From Paractinoplanes aksuensis (GTDB taxonomy: Bacteria; Actinomycetota; Actinomycetes; Mycobacteriales; Micromonosporaceae): DNA of 64,000 nucleotides. A model generated the notes under the pieces. It worked only from the letters and a program-made list of their open reading frames with translations, ran no database searches and was not told where the DNA came from. Shown here piece by piece: positions 1 to 9,180 of this stretch; within the stretch, counting starts at the first letter, position 1; every line of letters begins with the position of its first letter. A program made the translations under genes and the position numbers. Location of the stretch: NCBI RefSeq assembly GCF_024137025.1, contig NZ_JAMYJR010000057.1:1-64000 (forward strand), read 5' to 3'.

Positions 1-672
1 TCGGAGTCGGCCGATCTGCGGATCAGCGAGGTCGTGTCGACCGCGAGCGGTGTGCGCTACTCGGCTGAGCTCGACGGCAAGCCGCTCGGCGAGATCCGGC
101 TGTCGCTGCCGGGCCGGCACATGGGTCTCAACAGCGCGGCCGCGGTGCTGACCGCGCTGCGGCTCGGCCTGCCGCTCGACAAGATCGTCGAGGCGCTGGC
201 GTCGTTCCCGGGGGTCCGCCGGCGTTTCGAGCGCAAGGGCATCGCGGCCGGTGTGCGGGTCTACGACGAGTACGCCTACCACCCGACCTCGGTCGAGGCC
301 GCGCTGCGCACGCTGCGCGAGGTGGCGGGGGACGGCCGGCTGCTGGTGGTCTTCCAGCCGTACCGGGTCTATCGCACCCGCGACCTGCAGGCCGAGCTGG
401 CCCACGGGCTGGGCCTGGCCGACCAGGTCATCTGCATGGAGGTCTTCGGCCCGGGCGAGGTGCGCGGCCCCGGTGAGGGCGGCGTGGCGCTGACCGCGGC
501 CATCGACCTGCCGGCCGACCGCAAGGTCTTCGTGCCGGACTGGGAGGACGTGCCGGCCGAGGTCGTGCGGCGCAGCCGGCCGGGCGACGTCGTGGTGACC
601 ATGGGCGCCCCGCCGATCTCGCTGATGGGTGACGAGCTGCTGGCCGCACTCGACGCCGCCGACCGTCGTTAG
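1..672 (+). CDS. murC: UDP-N-acetylmuramate-L-alanine ligase, C-terminal part (5' truncated by window)
   Basis: The reading frame is already open at base 1 and ends at TAG 670-672, so this is the last 223 residues of a Mur ligase. It would join L-alanine to UDP-MurNAc in the cytoplasm using ATP. The segment GRHMGLNSAAAVLTALRLG and the later DEYAYHPTSVEAAL correspond to the central/C-terminal Mur ligase region; most MurC proteins have a DDYxHHPTE-type motif here, so the match is slightly divergent. The last 100 residues are the Rossmann-like C-terminal domain (LLVVFQPYR, GDVVVTMGAP). Position just before ftsQ and ftsZ supports MurC over other Mur ligases. The N-terminal ATP-binding part lies outside the window. 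Confidence 0.93.
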   Translation, partial: SESADLRISEVVSTASGVRYSAELDGKPLGEIRLSLPGRHMGLNSAAAVLTALRLGLPLDKIVEALASFPGVRRRFERKGIAAGVRVYDEYAYHPTSVEAALRTLREVAGDGRLLVVFQPYRVYRTRDLQAELAHGLGLADQVICMEVFGPGEVRGPGEGGVALTAAIDLPADRKVFVPDWEDVPAEVVRRSRPGDVVVTMGAPPISLMGDELLAALDAADRR

Positions 673-693
673 ATCGAGCTCTGGGGACACAGT

Positions 694-1452
694 ATGAGCG
701 GGCGTAACTGGCGGCTGGTGCGGGCGGACAAGGACGCGGTGCCGTCCTCGGCCCGGCGTTTCATGGCCCGGGCCCGCCAGCGCAAGATGCGCGCCGTGCT
801 GCCCTGGGCGGTCGCGGCCGGTGTGCTGCTCGTGGCCGGGGGCGTGGTCTGGCTGGTCTACGGCACCGCGGTCCTCGGGGTGCGGCAGGTCCAAGTGGTC
901 GGCGTCCAGCTGCTCGAGCCGGTGCAGGTCGAGCAGGCGGCCGCGGTCGCGCCGGACGAGCCGCTGGCCCGGGTCGACCTGGACGCGGTCCGCACCCGGG
1001 TGCGCGAACTGGCCCCGGTCGACCGGGTCGTGGTGCGCCGCAGCTGGCCGTCCACGCTGGTCGTCGAGGTCGTGGAGCGGACGCCGGTGGCCGTCGTGCC
1101 GCAGCACGGCCAGTTCTCGGTGATCGACCGGGCCGGGGTGTCCTACCGCCAGGTCAAGGAGGCGCCCGCGGGACTGCCGCTGGTGCGGGTCGACTTCCCC
1201 GGGCCATCCGACCCCAACACGCGGTCGGCGCTGACGGTGCTGGCCTCGCTCAGCGAAGAATTGCGTGAGCAGGTGCTGGCGGTCTCGGTCGCGACCCCGG
1301 CCCAGATCCGGCTCGAGCTGCGCAAGGATCGTACGGTCGTGTGGGGTGACGACACCCAGAGCGAGACCAAGAGTCAGGTCGCGACGGCCCTGTTGAAACA
1401 GGCCGGTCAGGAGATCGACGTCAGTGCGCCGTCGGTCGTGACAATCCGGTAG
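694..1452 (+). CDS. ftsQ: Cell division protein FtsQ
   Basis: 252-residue bitopic membrane protein of the divisome. Residues 1-33 are basic and cytoplasmic, about 34-56 form one membrane segment (AVLPWAVAAGVLLVAGG), and the rest faces outwards. A POTRA-type domain follows at about 60-130 (VRQVQVVGVQLLEPVQVEQA), ending in VVRRSWPSTLVVEVVERTPVAV, the classic FtsQ signature. The FtsQ C-terminal beta domain fills the remainder. It starts 21 bases after murC and precedes ftsZ, as usual in actinobacteria. FtsQ links early and late division proteins (FtsL/FtsB in other species); this is family knowledge. Confidence 0.95.
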   Translation: MSGRNWRLVRADKDAVPSSARRFMARARQRKMRAVLPWAVAAGVLLVAGGVVWLVYGTAVLGVRQVQVVGVQLLEPVQVEQAAAVAPDEPLARVDLDAVRTRVRELAPVDRVVVRRSWPSTLVVEVVERTPVAVVPQHGQFSVIDRAGVSYRQVKEAPAGLPLVRVDFPGPSDPNTRSALTVLASLSEELREQVLAVSVATPAQIRLELRKDRTVVWGDDTQSETKSQVATALLKQAGQEIDVSAPSVVTIR

Positions 1453-1487
1453 GTACCACTCTCAAGCGGACATCCGGGCGGAAACGG

Positions 1488-1493
1488 TATAAT
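1488..1493 (+). promoter_or_regulatory. Candidate distal ftsZ promoter -10 (TATAAT)
   Basis: A perfect TATAAT stands out in this GC-rich 296-base murC/ftsQ-to-ftsZ leader, 256 bases before the ftsZ start. No convincing -35 is seen 17 bases upstream. Several ftsZ promoters are known in other actinobacteria, so an upstream one is plausible. Confidence 0.45.
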
Positions 1494-1527
1494 TCGCAGC
1501 AGGTTACGGCTCGGTCGGATTTTCGCC

Positions 1528-1589
1528 ACGTAAGCGGACGCCGACACGCCGCGCCGGGTCTTTGGTTGCAGTCGGAACTCCGCTTACGT
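1528..1589 (+). promoter_or_regulatory. Inverted repeat in the ftsZ leader
   Basis: ACGTAAGCGGA at 1528-1538 is repeated as its exact reverse complement TCCGCTTACGT at 1579-1589, with 40 bases between. Depending on where transcription starts, it could be a stem-loop or a pair of protein-binding half sites. It lies just upstream of the proximal promoter. Confidence 0.55.
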
Positions 1590-1609
1590 TGCCACGAGAG
1601 GCTGAGTGG

Positions 1610-1638
1610 TTGACATAACCCTAAGCCTCTAGTAGAGG
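1610..1638 (+). promoter_or_regulatory. Proximal ftsZ promoter
   Basis: TTGACA at 1610-1615 is followed after 17 bases by TAGAGG at 1633-1638. The -10 is the right arm of a 13-base palindrome CCTCTAGTAGAGG (1626-1638), so a bound protein could block it. Predicted start of transcription is near 1645, about 100 bases before the ATG. Confidence 0.65.
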
Positions 1639-1748
1639 GTGAGGGTTTCCTCGCCCTCCCTTGTCCGGCAGCGGGTGTCGAAGGTGCGGTCTGGCCGGAC
1701 CGCACGGGGCCCACGACATCCACAACCCTGGAAGGGAAGGCTGAGCCC

Positions 1749-2897
1749 ATGACACCTCCCCACAACTACCTGGCGGTCATCAAGGTCGTCGGTATCGGCG
1801 GCGGCGGCGTGAACGCCGTGAACCGCATGATCGAGGTCGGGCTCAAGGGCGTCGAGTTCATCGCGATCAACACCGATGCTCAGGCGCTGCTGATGAGCGA
1901 CGCCGACGTCAAGCTCGACGTCGGCCGTGAGCTGACCCGGGGCCTCGGCGCCGGCGCGCAGCCCGAGGTCGGCAAGAACGCCGCCGAGGACCACCGCGAC
2001 GAGATCGAAGAGGTGCTCAAGGGCGCCGACATGGTCTTCGTGACGTGCGGCGAGGGCGGCGGCACCGGCACCGGCGGCGCGCCCGTCGTGGCCAACATCG
2101 CCCGCAAGCTCGGCGCGCTCACCATCGGCGTGGTCACCCGGCCGTTCTCGTTCGAGGGCAAGCGCCGTCAGGTCCAGGCCGAGTCCGGCATCGACGAGCT
2201 GCGCAACCAGTGCGACACGCTCATCGTCATCCCGAACGACCGGCTGCTCGCGCTCGGCGACCGCGGCATCAGCATGATGGACGCGTTCCGTCAGGCCGAC
2301 CAGGTGCTGCTCTCCGGCGTGCAGGGCATCACCGACCTGATCACCACCCCCGGTCTGATCAACCTCGACTTCGCCGACGTCAAGAGCGTCATGAGCGGCG
2401 CCGGCAGCGCGCTCATGGGCATCGGCAGCGCCCGCGGCGACAACCGCGCGGTCGAGGCGGCCGAGAAGGCGATCTCGAGCCCGCTGCTCGAGCAGAGCAT
2501 GGACGGCGCCCGCGGCGTGCTGCTCTCCATCGCCGGCGGGTCCGACCTGGGCCTGTTCGAGATCAACGACGCCGCCCAGCTGGTCACCGACGCGGCCCAC
2601 CCCGACGCCAACATCATCTTCGGCGCGGTCATCGACGACGCTCTGGGCGACGAGGTGCGGGTCACCGTGATCGCGGCCGGCTTCGACGGGGGCACGCCCT
2701 CGTACAAGCCGTCCGAGCCGGCCCGCAAGGTGGTTCAGCAGCCGGCCGAGCGTACGGCGACCACGCCGCCCGCCCCGGCCGGCACGGTCCCGGCCCCGGC
2801 CGCGGCCGCCACGCCGCCGCCGGCCACCACGCCGACCCCGCGCCGGGTGCTGTTCGACGACGTCGACGTGCCCGACTTCCTCAAGAACGGCTCCTGA
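1749..2897 (+). CDS. ftsZ: Cell division GTPase FtsZ
   Basis: 382-residue tubulin homologue that polymerises into the Z ring. The GTP-binding glycine box GGGTGTGGAPVVAN lies near residues 104-117, the N-terminal nucleotide loop GIGGGGVNAVN near 16-26, and the T7 synergy loop NLDFADVKSVMSG near 204-216. A Pro/Ala/Thr-rich linker from about 325 leads to the conserved tail VLFDDVDVPDFLKN, which in other species binds SepF and related partners. The start is set by GGAAGGGAAGG eight bases before ATG 1749. It is preceded by its own promoter region and followed after 7 bases by the yggS-type gene; the pgeF/yfiH gene common at this point is absent. Confidence 0.99.
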   Translation: MTPPHNYLAVIKVVGIGGGGVNAVNRMIEVGLKGVEFIAINTDAQALLMSDADVKLDVGRELTRGLGAGAQPEVGKNAAEDHRDEIEEVLKGADMVFVTCGEGGGTGTGGAPVVANIARKLGALTIGVVTRPFSFEGKRRQVQAESGIDELRNQCDTLIVIPNDRLLALGDRGISMMDAFRQADQVLLSGVQGITDLITTPGLINLDFADVKSVMSGAGSALMGIGSARGDNRAVEAAEKAISSPLLEQSMDGARGVLLSIAGGSDLGLFEINDAAQLVTDAAHPDANIIFGAVIDDALGDEVRVTVIAAGFDGGTPSYKPSEPARKVVQQPAERTATTPPAPAGTVPAPAAAATPPPATTPTPRRVLFDDVDVPDFLKNGS

Positions 2898-2904
2898 GGC
2901 ACCC

Positions 2905-3606
2905 GTGACCGACCGGCGGTCCGAGCTGGCCGCCGCCCTGCGCGAGGTGAACGGCCGGATCGCCCGCGCCTGCGAGGCGGCCGGCCGCGGGGCGGACGAG
3001 GTCAGCCTGGTCGCGGTCACCAAGACGTACCCGGCGAGCGACGTGGTGTTGCTCGCCGGGCTCGGCGTCACCGACGTCGGGGAGAATCGTGATCAAGAGG
3101 CCGCCCCCAAGGCCGCCGAGGTCCGCGCGGCGGGGGCGGCCCCGCGCTGGCACTTCATCGGTCAGCTACAGCGCAACAAGGCCCGCTCGGTCGCGGCGTA
3201 CGCCGATGTCGTGGAATCGGTCGACTCGGTGCGCCTGGCCGAGGCGCTGGCCCGGGCCGCGCAGGGGCGGGCCGCTCCGCTCGAGATCCTGATCCAGGTG
3301 AGCATCGACGGCGACCCGGCGCGCGGGGGCGTGAGCGGGGACGATCTCTGGCGGGTATCCGACTCGATCACGGCCGCGGACAGCCTGCGACTCGGCGGCG
3401 TCATGGCCGTGGCCCCCGTCGACTGGGCCCCCGACCGCGCGTTCGAGCAGCTCCGCGGGGTGTCCGAGCAGTTGGCGAAGGCCCACTCGGGGGCGACCGC
3501 CATCTCGGCCGGAATGAGCGGGGACCTCGAGGCGGCCGTGCGGCACGGCGCGACACACGTCCGGATCGGCACTTCTTTGCTCGGAATGCGAAACCTGCTG
3601 CGGTAG
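2905..3606 (+). CDS. YggS/PLPBP-family pyridoxal-phosphate homeostasis protein
   Basis: 233-residue single-domain PLP-binding protein with the fold of alanine racemase barrels. VAVTKTYP near residues 33-40 carries the lysine expected to hold PLP. GENRDQE (59-65) and WHFIGQLQRNK (82-92) are hallmark motifs, and GMSGDLEAAVRHGATHVRIGTSLLG near the end is the phosphate-binding region. The family buffers PLP and affects amino-acid metabolism rather than catalysing a known reaction. GTG start 7 bases after ftsZ and co-directional with sepF suggests co-transcription within the division cluster, as in Streptomyces and mycobacteria. Confidence 0.93.
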   Translation: MTDRRSELAAALREVNGRIARACEAAGRGADEVSLVAVTKTYPASDVVLLAGLGVTDVGENRDQEAAPKAAEVRAAGAAPRWHFIGQLQRNKARSVAAYADVVESVDSVRLAEALARAAQGRAAPLEILIQVSIDGDPARGGVSGDDLWRVSDSITAADSLRLGGVMAVAPVDWAPDRAFEQLRGVSEQLAKAHSGATAISAGMSGDLEAAVRHGATHVRIGTSLLGMRNLLR

Positions 3607-3855
3607 CCTTGCGGCGGGCAGCAAACTACATGGGTGTTGTTTACGCGACAACCGTTTGTGGGAATGATTCATGATCATCTCCGGCGGTGTCGGGTCGACG
3701 GCGCGGCACGTCACGGGACGAGGGTCCGCATCGGAGCTTCCGACCGTGCAAAGGGGGAATGCGGTAACGCCGAGGGGGTGCGTTCCGCGCAGCGGACGAA
3801 GGTGGGGGCAGATGTCTGGTCGGGTCAACTCGCAGTGGCGGGACGGGGTGAAGGC

Positions 3856-4557
3856 ATGAGCGCGCTTCGCAAGGCGGGCGTCTGGCTGGGCCTCGTCGAA
3901 GAGGACGACGACCGCGGCTACGACAACGGATACGAGGAGGGCCCCTACCGCTCTCGGAACCGGTACTCGGGAAGCCGGTACTCCGACGACGAGTTCGCCG
4001 ACGACGAGGAGCTCGAGGACGAGCGTCCCGTACCGCGGGCGCGTTCGGAGCGCAGTCGGGTGTCCGACCGTCTGTCCTCGCATGCCGACGTGGACGACCA
4101 CGATCGGGTGGAACGTCCGGAGCGTTCGGAGCGCGCGAGCGTCCGTTCGATCACCCGGCCCAGCACAGTCAGTGACAACTCGTCCGCGCTGAGCTACTCC
4201 ACGCGTGAGAATCTGGCCCTGGCCCCGCAGGCCGTGCACCAGCCCGAGCCTCGCCCGCGCCCGGTCGAGGAGGAGCAGCGTTACCAGATCACGACGCTGC
4301 ACCCGACCACCTACCGCGAGGCGCGCACCATCGGCGAGCACTTCCGCGACGGCGTGCCGGTCATCATCAATCTCACCGAAATGGATGAAGGGGACGCGCG
4401 CCGGCTGGTCGACTTCGCCGCCGGGCTGGCTTTCGGCCTTCGCGGTACGATCGAGCGCGTGACCAACCGGGTTTTCCTGCTCTCACCGGCAAATGTCCAG
4501 GTCACAGCTGAGGACAAAGCCAAGATCGCTGAGGGTGGGTTCTTCGGTCAGGCCTGA
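3856..4557 (+). CDS. sepF: Cell division protein SepF
   Basis: 233-residue protein that tethers FtsZ to the membrane. MSALRKAGVWLGLVEED at the N-terminus is the amphipathic membrane-binding helix. Residues 20-140 are acidic, Arg/Ser-rich and probably disordered. The conserved SepF (DUF552) domain is at about 145-230 (ITTLHPTTYREARTIGEHF, VIINLTEMDEGDARRLVDFAAG, FLLSPANVQV). The frame is open upstream to 3634, but ATG 3856 is preceded by GGGGTGAAGG and gives the family N-terminus, so it is preferred. The 249-base gap before it shows no gene; it may hold a promoter that I cannot pin down. Confidence 0.97.
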   Translation: MSALRKAGVWLGLVEEDDDRGYDNGYEEGPYRSRNRYSGSRYSDDEFADDEELEDERPVPRARSERSRVSDRLSSHADVDDHDRVERPERSERASVRSITRPSTVSDNSSALSYSTRENLALAPQAVHQPEPRPRPVEEEQRYQITTLHPTTYREARTIGEHFRDGVPVIINLTEMDEGDARRLVDFAAGLAFGLRGTIERVTNRVFLLSPANVQVTAEDKAKIAEGGFFGQA

Positions 4558-4579
4558 GGCGGGCGCCCGCGCGCCCGCC
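4558..4579 (+). terminator. Perfect GC hairpin between sepF and yggT
   Basis: GGCGGGCGC (4558-4566) pairs exactly with GCGCCCGCC (4571-4579) around a 4-base loop. It begins on the base after the sepF stop codon. No T-tract follows, so it may attenuate or protect an mRNA end rather than terminate fully. Confidence 0.6.
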
Positions 4580-4602
4580 ACCCAGATGGGGGATCCGCAC
4601 GA

Positions 4603-4908
4603 GTGCTCTCGATCGTGTTCCAAATATTGTATTTAGTCGTTTACATCTTCTTCCTGGTCCTCCTTGCCAGGTTCGTGCTGGGTGCGGTACTCCAGTACGG
4701 GCGTCGGTGGCAACCCGGTCGTGGGGCGTCGGCGGGACTCGAAACGGTGTGGAGCGTCACTGATCCACCCCTCAAGGCGTTGAGGCGTGTGATCCCCCCG
4801 CTGCGCATTGGTAACGTGAGTTTGGACCTGGCTTCCATCGTGCTGCTGGTTATCCTGTTCGTGCTCATGAGGTTCGTGCTTCAAAGATTGATCCTGAACT
4901 TCAGCTAA
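4603..4908 (+). CDS. YggT-family membrane protein
   Basis: 101-residue integral membrane protein with two hydrophobic stretches: about residues 1-28 (IVFQILYLVVYIFFLVLLARFVLG) and 70-95 (IVLLVILFVLMRFVLQRL). The central part ETVWSVTDPPLKALRRVIPPLR is the conserved YggT motif region. In actinobacteria this gene always sits between sepF and divIVA; the Streptomyces homologue is described as SepG, a division or nucleoid-organising factor. GTG start with GGGGGAT upstream. Noticeably less GC-biased than its neighbours, as expected for a small membrane protein. Confidence 0.92.
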   Translation: MLSIVFQILYLVVYIFFLVLLARFVLGAVLQYGRRWQPGRGASAGLETVWSVTDPPLKALRRVIPPLRIGNVSLDLASIVLLVILFVLMRFVLQRLILNFS

Positions 4909-4951
4909 ACAGCAGCCCCAACCGCGGCCGCGACTGACCCGAGGAGTTTCG

Positions 4952-5764
4952 ATGCCGCTGACCCCGGCCGACGTGCATAACGTCGCCTTCAAGAAACCCC
5001 CCATCGGCAAGCGGGGGTATGACGAGGAGGAGGTCGACGCCTTCCTGGACGAGGTCGAGCGTGAGCTCGCCCGTCTGATCGAGGAGAACAACGAGCTGCG
5101 CGCCCAGGTGGAGCGCGGCGGTCGGGGTGGCGCACCAGCCGGTCCGAGCGCCGACCCGCGCCTCGCGGCCGAGCTCAACGAGGTCAAGGCCCAGCTTGAC
5201 CGTGTGCAGCGCGACAAGGCGCAGGCCGAGCAGGCCGCGCGTCAGATGCAGGCCGAGCTCGAGCAGGTCCGGGCCCAGGGTCCGGCCGGTGGTGGCGCCG
5301 CGAGCGCCGGCGCCGACGGCGAGCAGCAGGCTCTGCGGGTGCTCATGATGGCCCAGCGCACCGCCGACGACCACGTCGCCGACGCGCGCCGCGAGGCCGA
5401 CAAGCTCCTCTCCGACGCCCGTTCCAAGGCGGAAGAGGTCACCCGCGAGGCCCGCGCCAAGGCCGACGCCCTCGAGCGCGACGCCCGTCAGCGTCACCAG
5501 GAGGCCATGGGCGGCCTCGACGCCAAGCGGTCCGCGCTGCAGAAGCACATCGAGGAGCTGAAGCAGTTCGAGCGGGAGTACCGCACGCGCCTCAAGGCCT
5601 ACCTCGAGAGCCAGCTGCGCGACCTCGACGGCCGGGGCCAGGGCCTCGAGGCCGAGATGTCGCGGGCCGACTCCGGGCGGGCCGTGGGTGGCAGCGGTGG
5701 TCTCGCCGCGGCCGGCCTGGCCGGTTCCTACGGTGGCCGCAACGCCATCGAGTCCGGGCGCTGA
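4952..5764 (+). CDS. divIVA: DivIVA/Wag31 polar growth scaffold
   Basis: 270-residue coiled-coil protein that marks negatively curved membrane and organises polar growth. The N-terminal lipid-binding domain is at residues 1-50: LTPADVHNVAFKKPPIGKRG, then DEEEVDAFLDEVERELARL. An Ala/Gln/Glu-rich coiled coil follows, broken by a Gly/Ala linker at about 105-125. The second helical domain (VLMMAQRTADDHVADARREA to YLESQLRDLDG) is the DivIVA C-terminal part. The last 45 residues are Gly/Ser-rich. RBS GAGGAG lies six bases before the ATG. It closes the division cluster. Confidence 0.96.
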   Translation: MPLTPADVHNVAFKKPPIGKRGYDEEEVDAFLDEVERELARLIEENNELRAQVERGGRGGAPAGPSADPRLAAELNEVKAQLDRVQRDKAQAEQAARQMQAELEQVRAQGPAGGGAASAGADGEQQALRVLMMAQRTADDHVADARREADKLLSDARSKAEEVTREARAKADALERDARQRHQEAMGGLDAKRSALQKHIEELKQFEREYRTRLKAYLESQLRDLDGRGQGLEAEMSRADSGRAVGGSGGLAAAGLAGSYGGRNAIESGR

Positions 5765-5821
5765 GTTTCCTCTTCTGGCGGACCCGACGAATCTCCCTCC
5801 GGAACCCGACGAGGATGAGCC

Positions 5822-6589
5822 ATGATCGTTGTTAGCCTGCTGCTCATCCTCGTCGCGGTGACGCTGCTCGTGCTGGGTCTCACCGGCGGATCGAGCGGCC
5901 TGCTCATCAGCTCCATCGTGGCCAGCCTGCTGGCCGCCGTCTTCCTGGTCATCGGGGCGCGCCAGGCCGCTGCCGTGCGGCGCGCGTCCCCCGCCACGCC
6001 CCCGCTCGTCGAGGACGACGCCGACGACAACGCGGTCTACGTGGCCGAGCCCGAGTTCGCAGCGGCCGCCGACGAGATGGCCGCCCGCCGGGCCGCTGAC
6101 GACGATCAGCGCGACTTCGATCTGCGGGACACAGTTCAGTTCGACCCGGTCGATGTGGCCGCGGCCAAGCCCTCGGCCGGCCCCGACTTCGCCGATCAGG
6201 CCGGTGTCCCCGCGGGCGATTTGTCAGCAGATGGGCAGCACGGGGCCGAGGATCCGGATTACGACCGCGCGTCGGCCACCATCAACGCGGCCCGCAGCGA
6301 AGCGCCGGCTCCGGCCGACGAGGAGTTCGACGAGCCCGCCGACGACGACCCCGACGACGAGCCGCTGCCGCAGTCGGTGCAGCCGGCCGACGCTGTCCGG
6401 GTGGCCCGGCTCGACGCCGAGGTGCTCGTGGTCGACGGCCGGCCCCGCTACCACGTGGCCGAGTGCCCGAGCCTGGTCGGCCGCCTGACCGAGCCGATCC
6501 CGGTCCGCGAGGCGGTCGAGCTCGGCTTCAGCCCGTGCGGCCTGTGCCGCCCGGTCGACCAGTTGGTCGGTGCGACCGCCCGCGGCTGA
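5822..6589 (+). CDS. Membrane protein with acidic linker and zinc-ribbon-like C-terminus
   Basis: 255 residues, function unknown. Two membrane helices at about 3-22 and 27-47 (MIVVSLLLILVAVTLLVLGL and LISSIVASLLAAVFLVIG). Residues 55-195 are Asp/Glu/Ala-rich and probably disordered. The last 50 residues contain YHVAECPSLVGR, then PIPVREAVELGFSPCGLC, giving an H-x3-C ... C-x2-C pattern. This resembles the small metal-binding module found at the end of some nucleases and in Ada-like proteins. That similarity is from memory of the motif and not a search. The gene follows divIVA by 57 bases in the same direction. Confidence 0.85.
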   Translation: MIVVSLLLILVAVTLLVLGLTGGSSGLLISSIVASLLAAVFLVIGARQAAAVRRASPATPPLVEDDADDNAVYVAEPEFAAAADEMAARRAADDDQRDFDLRDTVQFDPVDVAAAKPSAGPDFADQAGVPAGDLSADGQHGAEDPDYDRASATINAARSEAPAPADEEFDEPADDDPDDEPLPQSVQPADAVRVARLDAEVLVVDGRPRYHVAECPSLVGRLTEPIPVREAVELGFSPCGLCRPVDQLVGATARG

Positions 6590-6634
6590 ATTTCGGACTC
6601 TCCCGGTGCCGGACGTTGATCGGCACAATGAGGC

Positions 6635-6960
6635 ATGGTTGAGCGCCGTGTGCCCCCGCCCGACGAGAGCTTCCTCTCCGTGCCCGTACGGGTGCGGCCG
6701 GGCGCCGGACGTGACCGGGTCGGCGGACGGTACGAGGGGCCGCACGGTCCCGCCCTGATCATCGCCGTGGGGGCGCCCGCCGTGGACGGCAAGGCGACCG
6801 AGGCCGTGCGGCGGGCGCTGGCCGGCGCGCTCGGGGTGCGCCGGGCCGATGTGGAGCTGCGGCTGGGCGCCACGAGCCGCGACAAGGTGTTCACCGTCGC
6901 CGGGCCCGGGGCCGGGGTCGCCGGGCGCCTGACCGCGCTGCGGGACGGCGCGGCCACGTC

Positions 6961-6964
<4 letters not shown>
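6635..6964 (+). CDS. DUF167/YggU-family protein
   Basis: 109 residues of the DUF167 family, a small alpha/beta fold of unknown function. Typical features are SVPVRVRPGAGRDRVGG near residues 12-28, then APAVDGKATEAVRRALAGALGVRRADVELRLGATSRDK, which matches the family core (PPVDGKAN...LA..L.V....V....G..SR.K). It overlaps the start of the next gene by 4 bases (GTGA), indicating translational coupling. A CACAAT lies five bases before the ATG and no clear RBS is seen, so a leaderless start is possible. Confidence 0.9.
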
Positions 6965-8493
<1,529 letters not shown>

Positions 8494-8546
8494 GCGGTTT
8501 TGGTGGCTTTTCGGCGGAATTCATGGTCAAGATCCGGTACGGGCTG

Positions 8547-8575
8547 TTGTCGGTCCGGTACACGTTCCGTATCCT
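8547..8575 (+). promoter_or_regulatory. Candidate promoter upstream of the DksA/TraR-like gene
   Basis: TTGTCG (8547-8552), a 17-base spacer and TATCCT (8570-8575). It lies in the 270-base gap after the antiporter gene, which otherwise holds only GC-rich sequence without a clear gene. Transcripts would carry a leader of about 180 bases. Confidence 0.4.
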
Positions 8576-8763
8576 TGCCACCCACCGGAGTGCGTGGCCG
8601 CGGGTTCGGGCCGCGCCGTGGTGGCGGGTGGGGGAAGATCTACGGCGATGCCGGGCCGGGAGCGACCGGCCGGCGGGCAACGCCGACGGAAAGGGCCGGG
8701 CGCCTTCTGGGGGAGGCCGCGGCCCATGAGCTGATCGCCGCTCGGGCGGGTGAGGGAGCGACC

Positions 8764-9180
8764 ATGGCCAAGGCAACCGGCACCAGGACGACCGCGACGG
8801 GCGACGCCAAGCGGACCCGCAGCGCCGCCGAGACCGAGAAGATCCGGGTCGCGCTGGTCGAGCGCCGCGACGAACTCCAGGACGAGTACGACACCTCGAT
8901 CAGCGAGCTCACCGAGCTCCAGCGCGACCGGTTCGCCGACTCGGCCGGCGACGACCAGGCCGACACCGGCACCAAGACCTTCGAGCGTGAGCAAGAGATC
9001 ACTCTCGCCAACAATCTGCTGGAGCGGATCACACAGGTGGAACGCGCCATCGACCGGCTCAGCGCGGGCAACTACGGTTGGTGCGAGCGGTGCGGCAACG
9101 CGATCCCGGTCGAGCGACTGGCGGCGTTCCCGTCCGCGACCCTCTGTGTGTCCTGCAAGCAGCTGGAGGAACGACGCTGA
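8764..9180 (+). CDS. DksA/TraR-type C4 zinc-finger protein
   Basis: 138 residues. An N-terminal helical hairpin region (EKIRVALVERRDELQDEYDTS ... RDRFADSAGDDQADTGTKTFEREQEITL) precedes a C4 zinc finger near residues 107-134: CERCG, then CVSCK, spaced C-x2-C-x17-C-x2-C. Family members enter the RNA polymerase secondary channel and alter promoter output; the actinobacterial ones are often CarD/RbpA-independent modulators of unknown targets. The frame is open upstream, but ATG 8764 follows GTGAGGGAG and gives a normal family N-terminus. The stop overlaps the lspA start (CTGA). Confidence 0.88.
   Translation: MAKATGTRTTATGDAKRTRSAAETEKIRVALVERRDELQDEYDTSISELTELQRDRFADSAGDDQADTGTKTFEREQEITLANNLLERITQVERAIDRLSAGNYGWCERCGNAIPVERLAAFPSATLCVSCKQLEERR

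Noticed and set aside
1629..3071. 480-codon minus-strand open frame across ftsZ
   Set aside because: Shadow of ftsZ and its leader; no motif and no promoter.
8494..8763. Riboswitch upstream of the DksA/TraR-like gene
   Set aside because: The GC-rich 270-base leader has many potential stems, but I could not match it to a known class (cobalamin, ydaO, SAM).
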